64,000 nt of DNA, from positions 422,369 through 486,368 of the forward strand of contig CM030728.1 in NCBI GenBank assembly GCA_018127085.1, read 5' to 3'. This DNA is from Pneumocystis sp. 'macacae'. Lineage: Eukaryota; Ascomycota; Pneumocystomycetes; Pneumocystales; Pneumocystaceae. This document shows, piece by piece, positions 52,566 through 61,694 of this stretch. The translations under genes were made by a program, and so were the position numbers. Positions within the stretch are counted from its first letter, which is position 1; every line of letters begins with the position of its first letter. The notes beneath the pieces were generated by a model. That model did not search any database and was not told the origin of the DNA. It saw only the letters and a program-made list of their open reading frames with translations.

Positions 52566-52622
52566 TGGTTTGGGACTGCATGTATATTTATGGAATGATT
52601 AACATAAAGTGCATTTAACGAG
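52566..52622 (+). repeat. Conserved 3' flank of donor-type msg, copy 1
   Basis: Shares ATGGTTTGGGAC, GCATGTATATTTA, GGAAT and AGTGCATTT with 55908-55966 after the second donor gene. It is therefore part of the duplicated unit. Confidence 0.75.
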
Positions 52623-52722
52623 ACGTATCTTCCTGTAATCTGCCCGTACTCCAACCTATCTGTGTTCTTTATGCCCATTCACTGTGTTTTTTATCTCGAT
52701 TTATTGTAATTCAATTTTCGAG

Positions 52723-52752
52723 TTTACCCCGCGTTTACCCCACACAAATTTT
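52723..52752. repeat. TTACCCC element pair in the msg spacer
   Basis: TTTACCCCGCGTTTACCCC is followed by ACACAAATTTT. The TTACCCC pair is also at 56152-56170, and the ACACAAATTTT word is the reverse complement of AAAATTTGTGTGG near 56178. Confidence 0.65.
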
Positions 52753-52874
52753 GGGTTTGTCACGTGATAAGAACCTCAGCAAAAGATAAGGGGCACACAT
52801 TGACTATTCTTTGGTTTCAGCGTGAAAGCTCAAGATGACCCGGCAAACTCGGCTTTCAGGTCGTCGGTCAGAAT

Positions 52875-55800
52875 TTGGCGCGGGGGGTGGCGCGGGCGGT
52901 CAAGAGGCAGGCACAGCAAGTACAGAATGTATATGAGGATGAAGAGATTCTTTTAGCTTTGATTGTGAAAAAAGATTATAAAGAAAATAAATGTAAAGAA
53001 AGTTTAGAAAAGTATTGTAAAGAATTAAAAAGTGCTACACTAGAAAAGAAAGAAATACATAAAAAACTTGAAGGCTTATGCGAAAATGGAAAGCAGCAGG
53101 CAAAATGCACAGAATTGAAAGACAAAATTACTCAAAAATGCACTGAATTCAAAGGAAAGCTCGGAACAGCCGCAGGAAAAACTATTTCAACACTAACAAA
53201 TGATGATTGCAAAGAGAATGAACAAAAATGCTTGTTTTTAGAAGGAGCATGTCCAACAGATCTTAAAGATGACTGTAACAAGTTGAGAAATAAATGTTAC
53301 CAGAAGAAGCGCGATGAGATAGCAGAAAAAGTTCTTTTAAGGGCGCTTAGCGGGAGTCTTAAGCAAGAAGACTCATGTAAACAAAAGCTCAAGGATGTTT
53401 GCCTAGAATTGAGTGGAGAAAGCGATGAATTAACGGAATTCTGTTTTGATAAAGAAAAAACATGCCAGAGGCTTATAACTAAGGAGCAATATGTCTGTAG
53501 TTCCCTCAAAAACGAAATTGAAGAGCTTCTGAAAAAAAAAGACGAGTTGGAAACGAAATGCCCATCATTACTTAAGAAATGCTACTTTTACAGCACAGAT
53601 TGCACTGGAGATGGACCGAAATGCAAAGACCTAGAGAATAGTTGTCAAGGAAAGGGGGTAGTTTACGAGAGACCGGGTTCAGACTTTGAGCCCACGCGAC
53701 CGGGGCTTACGCTGGCAGAAGAAATAGAGCTGCAGGAGCTTTATGAGGAGGCAGCAAGGGAAGGGGTCTATATTGGGAGGCCGCCCACAAGAGATGCAGC
53801 TGAACTTTTGCTCTTGCTGAGTCGGAACGATGCAGGAACAGGGGTTAAAGAAAAGTGTAAAGAAGTACTTGAAAAAAAATGCGAAGATCTTAAAGAACAT
53901 GGACTTCTGAAGGGTTTATGCAATGATAATGGTAAAGCAAATGATAATGGAACGAAAGAATGCACTAATTTGGATAAAAAACAAATGGAAAGCGCCAGGG
54001 CTCTCACTACGAAATTTAAAGATAAATATTTTGCTGAAACTAAACCAGATACAATTATTGGATGGCATGATCTACCCATATTTCTTAGTGAAAAAGATTG
54101 CAGAACTCTGGAGTCAGACTGTCTTTATTTTAGAGGTCAAGGGCCTACTGAGAAACCCTGTAGTAATCTAAGAGCGGCGTGTTACAAAAGAGGACTCTAT
54201 GCTGTGGCAAATGAGGCATTGCAACGCGAATTGCGGGGATCATTGCAGGGTTCAAATCCAACGTGGTTTGATGATCTTCAAAAGAAGTTGGTAAAAGCCT
54301 GTGGAGAACTAAAAGGACTGAGCGATGAGCTGTTCGTGCTGTGCATGGACCCGAAAAGCACAGCGCTTACGCTTTCAACAGACTTGCGGATGAGGGCAAT
54401 TTATTTGAAGGAGCTCTTGGATGAAAGACGAGATTTCCCGACGAGAAATGACTGCAAGAAGTTGGGGAAGAAGTGCGAGGAACTGGGACCGGATTCAAGG
54501 GAGATTTGGTGGCCGTGTTATACACTGAATCAGAATTGCAGACGGTTGGAGAGTGCAGAACAGTTGGAGGAGGATTTACTAAAAGAAAAAATAGAAGGCT
54601 TAGATGAGTTTGATTCGTGTGTAGAAAAGTTGAGGGAGCGATGCAATATATGGGGTAGGAGGAATCGGTTTACTCTTGCATGTCTGGCGCAGAATGTTAC
54701 GTGCAGGATTATTGCGAAAAGCGTCAAGTCCAAGTGTGCAGCACTAGGCGAGAATATGAAAGAGAATAAAGTTGTACAGGAGGCAAAGAAGGATAATGGA
54801 GAAAAAGAAAAGATATGTACCAGTTGGGTGCCATATTGCAATAAGTATATGTTAAGTTGCAAGGATCTAGCGACTGATGATAATAATTGCAAAGGACTTA
54901 AAAAGGAATGCGAAACAGTCATTAAACAGCTGGAATTGGAAGAGGGATTACTTGATAAATTAAAAGGAAACTTAGAAACACAGCAAAAATGTAAAACAGA
55001 ACTCGACAAATACTGCACTGAATGGAAAAACGCAACTAATGGCCTTGAAACTTTGTGCACAGACAAAAGTACTACAAATAAAAAAAGTGATAATGATATT
55101 AGGAATGGACTCTGTGGAAAACTTGTAGAAAAGCTTAAAGAGCAATGCCCTACGTTGGAGAAAAAACTCACAGAGGCTAAAAAGGAACTGGAAGAGAAAG
55201 CAGATGAATATGAAAATATTAAAAATAAGGCAGAAGATGCATTGAAAAAAGCAAATCTTGTTTTATCTAGAACAAAGGCAACAAACGGTTCAGGAAATAA
55301 AGAAGCAGCAGCCAAACCTGATGTGGCAAAAAATGCAGCACAGTTTAGACTTGTAAGAAGAAATCTAGCAGCAAAAATAACAGAAGACGAAATAAAGGCA
55401 TTTGATTTGGTATCGCAGGCGTTGAGTTTATATGTAGAATTGAAAGAGGAGTGTCAAGATCTACTGAAGGACTGTGGGTTTAAAGAGGAGTGTGAAAAAT
55501 GCAAAGATGCATGCAACACAATAGAAAATAAATGTAAGGGATTGAAACCGTTGGAGGTGACGGAGCACAAGGTAGAGACATCAACGACGACGACGACGAC
55601 GACGACGACAACAACGATAGTTGGATCAGACGCAGGAAAAGCAGGAACTGAGCAGTGCACATCAATTAGAACGACAGACACGTGGGTCACACACACATCA
55701 ACGCACACAAGCACATCCACATCCACGTCGACGACAACATCGACGGTGACGCTGACGTCGACAAGAAAATGCAGACCTACAAAATGTACGACAGAGGGCG

Positions 55801-55898
55801 AGGAGGCAGGCGAGGTGAAGCCGAGTGGGGGGCTGAGGATGCGCGGGTGGAGCGTGAAGGGGGTGTTGTTGGGGATGATGATTTCAGTTATGATTTAG
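52875..55898 (+). CDS. msg: Classical msg (A1 / family I type), donor copy without start codon
   Basis: Intron-less ORF of about 1,007 codons. The nominal first codon is TTG. The frame is bounded upstream by TGA (52836-52838) with no ATG, and the one nearby ATG (52835) is in another frame that stops early. The protein opens ARGVARAVKRQAQQVQNVYE and has the landmarks ERRDFPTRNDCKKLGKKC, RCNIWGRRNRFTLACL and KDCGFKEECEKCKDAC. A (Thr)n run from an ACG repeat (55583-55610), a Thr/Ser-rich region and a GPI-type end (GVLLGMMISVMI) follow. It is the msg nearest the satellite array, only 330 bp after the first donor copy. Divergence from that copy is greatest in the middle of the Cys-rich body. Confidence 0.9.
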   Translation: MARGVARAVKRQAQQVQNVYEDEEILLALIVKKDYKENKCKESLEKYCKELKSATLEKKEIHKKLEGLCENGKQQAKCTELKDKITQKCTEFKGKLGTAAGKTISTLTNDDCKENEQKCLFLEGACPTDLKDDCNKLRNKCYQKKRDEIAEKVLLRALSGSLKQEDSCKQKLKDVCLELSGESDELTEFCFDKEKTCQRLITKEQYVCSSLKNEIEELLKKKDELETKCPSLLKKCYFYSTDCTGDGPKCKDLENSCQGKGVVYERPGSDFEPTRPGLTLAEEIELQELYEEAAREGVYIGRPPTRDAAELLLLLSRNDAGTGVKEKCKEVLEKKCEDLKEHGLLKGLCNDNGKANDNGTKECTNLDKKQMESARALTTKFKDKYFAETKPDTIIGWHDLPIFLSEKDCRTLESDCLYFRGQGPTEKPCSNLRAACYKRGLYAVANEALQRELRGSLQGSNPTWFDDLQKKLVKACGELKGLSDELFVLCMDPKSTALTLSTDLRMRAIYLKELLDERRDFPTRNDCKKLGKKCEELGPDSREIWWPCYTLNQNCRRLESAEQLEEDLLKEKIEGLDEFDSCVEKLRERCNIWGRRNRFTLACLAQNVTCRIIAKSVKSKCAALGENMKENKVVQEAKKDNGEKEKICTSWVPYCNKYMLSCKDLATDDNNCKGLKKECETVIKQLELEEGLLDKLKGNLETQQKCKTELDKYCTEWKNATNGLETLCTDKSTTNKKSDNDIRNGLCGKLVEKLKEQCPTLEKKLTEAKKELEEKADEYENIKNKAEDALKKANLVLSRTKATNGSGNKEAAAKPDVAKNAAQFRLVRRNLAAKITEDEIKAFDLVSQALSLYVELKEECQDLLKDCGFKEECEKCKDACNTIENKCKGLKPLEVTEHKVETSTTTTTTTTTTTIVGSDAGKAGTEQCTSIRTTDTWVTHTSTHTSTSTSTSTTTSTVTLTSTRKCRPTKCTTEGEEAGEVKPSGGLRMRGWSVKGVLLGMMISVMI
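52887..52909 (+). other. CRJE-like recombination junction, copy 2
   Basis: Identical to the first 22 bases of the 49541 copy. Encodes VARAVKRQ. A partial extra copy (GGCGCGGGG) lies just upstream at 52877. Confidence 0.75.
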
Positions 55899-55907
55899 AA
55901 ATGGGCA

Positions 55908-55966
55908 AATATGGTTTGGGACGGGCATGTATATTTAGGGAATAATGAGTGCATTTTACCGGGACG
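55908..55966 (+). repeat. Conserved 3' flank of donor-type msg, copy 2
   Basis: Matches 52566-52622 (ATGGTTTGGGAC, GCATGTATATTTAGGGAAT, AGTGCATTT). It marks the end of the msg unit and the start of the array. Confidence 0.75.
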
Positions 55967-55974
55967 CCCTCCCC

Positions 55975-56035
55975 GCACCTCGTACTGTGCACGCCAGCCT
56001 CCCCCGCACCTCGTACTGTGCACGCCAGCCTCCGC
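55975..56035. repeat. 31 bp direct repeat, two copies
   Basis: GCACCTCGTACTGTGCACGC begins at 55975 and again at 56006. The block is GC-rich in an otherwise AT-rich genome, and its centre is the palindrome GTGCAC, which is frequent in the array that follows. Confidence 0.9.
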
Positions 56036-56151
56036 ACACAGTGTATTCCTGCCTCACAGTATGCCGTGTGCGCGTTGGATGCGCTTTAGATGCGTGTTGG
56101 CGTGTTTTGGACGCGTCTGGGACGCGCGTGTTTGCCCGAAATTAGTCCGGA

Positions 56152-56310
56152 ATTACCCCGCATTTACCCCGCAAAAAAACAAAATTTGTGTGGGGAAGGG
56201 CCGATAAGAGAGGGGGAGGGCGTTACCCCGCATTTGTGGCCGAAAACGGAAACGCCCCACCGAAAAAGCAGAATTTGTGTGGGGAAATGTGGGGTAAGTG
56301 TGGGGTAAGG
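56152..56310. repeat. TTACCCC / GGGGTAA element cluster
   Basis: TTACCCCGCATTT occurs at 56154 and 56224, with AATTTGTGTGGGGAA after each (56179 and 56270). They are followed by GGGGTAAG on the same strand at 56292 and 56302, an inverted form. One copy of the same parts lies in the spacer between the two donor msg genes. Confidence 0.75.
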
Positions 56311-56319
56311 CAGAGGAGA

Positions 56320-59300
56320 GGGTGAGGGAGGTGTGCACACAAGAATTGAGAGGAGGGGAGGAGGGCAGATTGAGGAATAATGCGTAGATGTTTGCACGGG
56401 ATTTGCGTTGATTTCGACTCAATTGGAGGCGGAAAGAATGGAATAAACGGTTTTTTCCTGCATGTCAAGGGTGAACAGGAAGAAGGCGGGGAGAGGTGTG
56501 CACCAGGCGACGAGATGAGTGTGTGCACGAAGTAGAGGTGGGTGTGCACAGCAGATGGGATAGGTGGAGGTGTGCACGGTGCTGATAAAGTAGTGAGCAA
56601 GAGGTGGTGGAGCTGAGTAACAGAGTAAAAAAACAAAATAAAAGAAGTAGAAGTAGACGTTAAATTTAGCTTAGAATTAAGAATAAATAAAGAATAAAAA
56701 GTTTTTTTGTAAACCAAAAGCAAGAATTGCTAAGCAGAGTTGGAGTGGTGGGTGAAGGGTGAAAATACAAAAAGCCAAGAGTAAGAGTGAATGGTAGATT
56801 AGACTTGGATTTAAGTTAGAATTGACTCATATTTAAAAAGTAAAGAACAAAGTTTTTCGAGCAGATCAAAAGTACAAGAGAATTGACGGGATGGAGTAGA
56901 TAACGAGTAAAGGGAAAAAATACAAGATAAAAACTAGGAGTAGAGATTAGATTGAAATTAAGCGTAGAATTAGACTAGATTCAGAAAGGGGAAGAATAGG
57001 ATAAAAATGTTTTTTCAGATCAAAAGTAGAAGAATGAGGTGGAAATGAGACGATAGTGGGTAAAGATAAAATACGAGATAATTAAAAGCAAAAATCAGAT
57101 TGGATTGCGTTTAGAAGTGGGTTTAGATTGGAGTTGGAGGAGAGTAAAAAATAAAGTATTTTTTGCAAACCAAGAGTGACGAATGACTAGAAATAAGTAA
57201 AGCAGAAGATAATGGATAAAAAACAGGAAGCACAGAAGATAAGAAGTAAATTTAAGCATTAAAGTAGAATTTGGGTAGATTTAAAAGAGGAAAAAATAAA
57301 ATGTTTTTTGTAAATGAAAAATAAATGTGAGTGTACAGGAGCTACTGAGAGGTAAAGATAAGGTGGAGGTGTGCACCAAGTAGCGAGGTAGGTGTGCACC
57401 AAGCAACAAGGTATGAGGTGTGCACGAAGCAATGAGGGGGGTGGGGAGGGGGAGGTCGGGTGTGAAAAAAGTGTGTACGGTGCAGAGAGGTTGGTGTGCA
57501 CCAAGCACTTAGTAGCAGTTAGTATGAGGTAGGGGAGAGGTGGGATGGGGGTAGGAGAGAGGTATAAGTGCGTGTGCACCGTGATTATAAGGTAGGGTGT
57601 GCAGTGTGCAGAGATAAGAGAGGGTGGAGGGGAGGTAGAAGTTAGAGATGGAGACTAGGAGTAACAGGATAGAAGAAGTAGAAGCAGAATTAGACTAGTA
57701 TTAGACTAGTTTTAAAAGTAGATTAAGAATAAAAAGAGTTTTTTTGTAAACCAAAAATAAGAGAATTGGTGGAAAGTAGAGTTAGAGGTGGTGGGTGAAA
57801 GGTAAAAATACAAGAGAAGAGAAGTAGGTGTGAGTGAGAGTTAGATCAGGATTTGATGTAGATTAAATTTAAGAAGAAATGGAGAATAAAAAGAATTTTT
57901 TGTAAATCAAGACTAGGAAAATTGGAAGGTGTAAATAAGATGGATAAGAAAATGTGAATAGCAAGAGATAAGGGGTAGAAGTAAAAATTGGATTGAAATT
58001 GAGGGTAGAATTGGATTAGATTTAAAAATAAGTGGGTAAAAAGTTTTTTGTAAATCAAAGTCAAGGGTGAACAAGAAATCATATGGGGATAGATGAGGAA
58101 GTGTACAACGAGAGGGAAGGTGTGCACCAAGCAACGAGATGAGTGTGTGCACCAAGCAGAGCAAGGTATAAGGTGTGCACACGGTAGCATGAGGTAAGGA
58201 GGGGGAGGTCGGGTGTGAAAAAAATGTGTACCGAGGAGATGAAGTGGTGTGCACCAAGCAGTTAGTGAGAGGTAGGGAGGTGAGGAGGGGTAGGAGAGGG
58301 GGAGAAGTGGGGGTATAAGTGCGTGTGCGCGGTGCAGAAAGGTAGGGTGTACAATACGAAGAGAGGGTGAAGGGGGTAAGAGTAGAAGTGGAGAGTAGAA
58401 GAGTAACAAGATAGAAGAAGTAGAAGAAGAATTAGATTAGCATTAGGTTAGAATTGAATTATTTATGAGAGAAAAGAAAATAGAATTTTTTTTGTTATGG
58501 ATCAAAAGTGAGCACTTGATAAGCAAAGTTGGAGGTGGTGGGTGAAAGGTAAAAATATAAAGAGCAGGGAGTGAGAGTGAATGGTAGATTAGATTTAAAT
58601 TTGTGTCAGATTTAGGTTGTATTTAAGAAGTAAAGAATAAAAAGTTTTTTTGTAAATGAAGAATTGGGTAAGAATTAACAAAAGTAAAAATAAGGTGATG
58701 GATAAAACAAGAAACATAAAAAATAGAAAGTAGTAAAAATTAGATTAGAACGAGTTTAGAAGCAGATTTAGATTAGAGTTAGAGAGAAGTAAAAAATAAA
58801 GTATTTCTTGTAAATCAAAGCAGAACAAGAAATCAGGTAGGGGTAGATGAGGAAGTCTACGAGAGGGAAGGTGTGCACCAAGTAGCGAGGTATGAGGTGT
58901 GTGCACAAAGTAGCGAGGTAGGGTGAGGAGGGGGGGTTGGATGTGAAAAAAGTGTGTACCGAGCAGATGAGAGTGTGCACCAAGCAGTTAGTGGGAGGTA
59001 GGGAGGTGAGGAGGGGTAGGAGAGGGGGAGAAGTGGGGGTACAAGTGCGTGTGCACCGTGCTGATAAGGTGGGGTGTACAATACGAAGAGAGGGTGGAGG
59101 TAAGAGTAGAGGTGGAGAGTAGAAGAGTAACAAGATAGAAGAAGTAGAAGTAGAAGTAGAATTAGATTAGAATTAGACTAGTTTTAATAAATAAGGAGCA
59201 AAAAGTTTTTTTTTAAATCAAAAATAAGAGTTGATAAGTAGAGCAGAGGTGGTGAGTGAAGGGTAAAAATAAAAAAGATAAAAAGTAGAAGTGGGTATTA

Positions 59301-61550
59301 GACTGGAATGAGTTTAGATGTGGGTTTAGATTAGATTTAAGAAGAAATGAAAAATAAAAAGTATTTTTTGTAAATCAAGACTAGAAGAGTTGGAAGGTGT
59401 AGATAAGATGGATAAGAAAATGTGAATAGCAAGAGATAAGGGGTAGAAGTAAAAATTGGATTGAAATTGAGGATAGAATTGGATTAGATTTAAAAGAGAA
59501 AAGAATAGAATAAAAAGTTTTTTTCTTGTAAATAAAAAATGGACAAGAACAAGGTGGAGAGTAGGAGAGGGTCTACAGGAGGCAGCGAGTGAGCGTGTGC
59601 ACGGAGTAGCGAGGTGGGAGTGTGCAGAGTAGGGGATGGGGTGAGGGGGGGGTCGGGTGTGAAAAAAGTGTGTACCGAGGAGATGAGAGTGTGCACCAGA
59701 AGTGACTAGTAGTAGAGGGGGGTGGGGGTAGGGAGAAGTGGGAGGGGTAGGAGAGGGGGTACAAGTGCGTGTGCGCGGTGTATAGATAAGAGGAGGGTGT
59801 GCAGTGTGCTGATAAGGGGAGGTGAGGTGGGTGGTGGAGGTGGAGCTGAGAGTAGAAGAGGAGTAACAAGATAGAAGAAGTAGAAGTAGAATTGAATTGA
59901 AATTAGTTTTAATAAATAAAGAACAAAAATTTTTTTTTAAATCAAAAGTAAAATTTGTGGAAGGAAAGTAAAGGTAATAATGAGTGGAAAGGTAGAAGTA
60001 GAAAAAAAAGTAGGACTGAATGAGTGTTAGATTAGACTTGGATTTGAATTAGAGTTAAAGAAAAATGAAGGGTAAAAAGAATTTTTTGTAAGTCAAGAAT
60101 TGGGTAAGAGTTAACAAAAGTAAAGATAAGGTGTGGTAGATAAAGCAAGAAGCAGAGGAGATAAGAAGTAGAGGTGAAGATTAGATTGAATTCCGTTTAG
60201 AAGTGGATTGGATTTAAGGGGAAATGAAAATAAAATGTTTTCACGAGCAGATCAAAAATGAGTGGACAGGAGTTAGTGAGAGGTAAAGATAAGGTGGTGT
60301 GCACGAAGCAGCGAGTGAGTGTGTGTACCAAAAGTAACGAGGTATGAGGTGTGCAAGAGGTAGTGAGGTAGGAGGTGTACACGAGGCACCGAGGTAGGGT
60401 GGGGGAGGTCGGGTGTGAAAAAAATGTGTACCGAGTAGATGAGGTGGTGTGCACGAAGCAGCTAGTAGGGGGAGGTAGAGGAGGAGAGGTAGGAGAGGGG
60501 TAGTGTGGGTGTACATAAGCAAGAGAGGGGGTAGAAGTGGGTGTGTGCGGTGTACAGATAAGCTGAGGTGGGGGAGTGAGAGTAGAGGTGGAGAGTAGAA
60601 GAAGAGTATAAAAAGAAAAGAGTAGAAGCAGAGTTAGATTAGCATTAGGTTAGAATTGAATTATTTTTGAAAGAAAAGAAAATAGAATTTTTTTTGTAAG
60701 TCAAAAGTAAGAGCTGATAAGCAGAGTTGGAGGTGGTGGGTGAAAGGTAAAAATATAAAGAGCAGGGAGTGAGAGTGAATGGTAGATTAGATTTAAATTT
60801 GTGTCAGATTTAGGTTGTATTTAAGAAGTAAAGAATAAAAAGTTTTTTTGTAAATGAAGAATTGGGTAAGAATTAACAAAAGTAAAAATAAGGTGATGGA
60901 TAAAACAAGAAACATAAAAAATAAAAAGTAAAAGTAAAAATTAGATTAGAACGAGTTTAGAAGTGGATTTGGATTAGAGTTAGAGGGGAGTAAAAAATAA
61001 AATATTTTTTGTAAATCAAAGATGAACAAGAAATCGGGTGGGAGTAGATGAGGAAGTCTACGAGAGGGAAGGTGTGCACCAAGCAACGAGATGAGTGTGT
61101 GCACCAGGTAAGAGGAGGTAGGGTGAGGAGGGGGGGTTGGATGTGAAAAAAGTGTGTACGGTGCAAATAAGATGATGTGCACCAAGCATTAGTAGCAGTT
61201 AGTAGGAGGGAGGGGAGAGGGGGAGGGGAGGTAGGAGAGGGGTACAAGTGGGGGTACAAGTGAGTGTGCACGCAACATTAAGAGCAGAGGTGGGTGTGCG
61301 CGGTGCTGATAAGAGGAGGATGAACAAGAGGTGGTGGAGGTGAAGAACAGAGTAAGGAAACAAAAAAAGTAAAGGTAGAAATAAAGTAGAAGTTAGATTA
61401 GCATTAGATTAGAATTGAATTATTTTTTAGAGAGAGAATAAATTTTTTTGTAAGTCAAAAGTAAGAGTTGATAAAGCAGAGTAGAAGTGGTGGATGAGTG
61501 AAGGGTAAAAATGAAAGAAAAAAAAAGTGGAAGTGAATGAGTATTAGATT
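56320..61550. repeat. Satellite-like array with ~0.73 kb modules and GTGCAC blocks
   Basis: Purine-rich on the + strand. A recurring unit has (a) AAAGTTTTTTTGTAAATCAAA-type words about 150-160 bp apart, followed by GATTAGAATTAGA-type words, and (b) a block of TGTGCACCAAGCAG repeats ending in GTCGGGTGTGAAAAAA. The GTGTGAAAAA word (GTGTG or ATGTG form) lies at 57460, 58213, 58941, 59657, 60413 and 61141, spaced 753, 728, 716, 756 and 728 bp. Blocks at 58561-58740 and 60759-60938 are nearly identical (offset ~2,198). Blocks at 57911-58030 and 59379-59498 are nearly identical (offset 1,468). Long open frames on the minus strand follow from the pyrimidine-rich complement and are not genes. Confidence 0.9.
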
Positions 61551-61694
61551 AGACTTGGATTTAGGCTAGAATTAAAGAGAAATGAAAAATAAAAATAATT
61601 TTTCGTAAATCAGAACTAGAAGAGTTGGAAGGTGTAGATAAGGTGGATAAGAAAACAGGAACCATAAGAAATAAAGAGGAGATGCAAAAATTAG

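Noticed and set aside
49541..52875. Methionine starts of the two donor msg frames
   Set aside because: The actual codons are GTG and TTG. No in-frame ATG exists upstream, so these are not supported as initiation sites.
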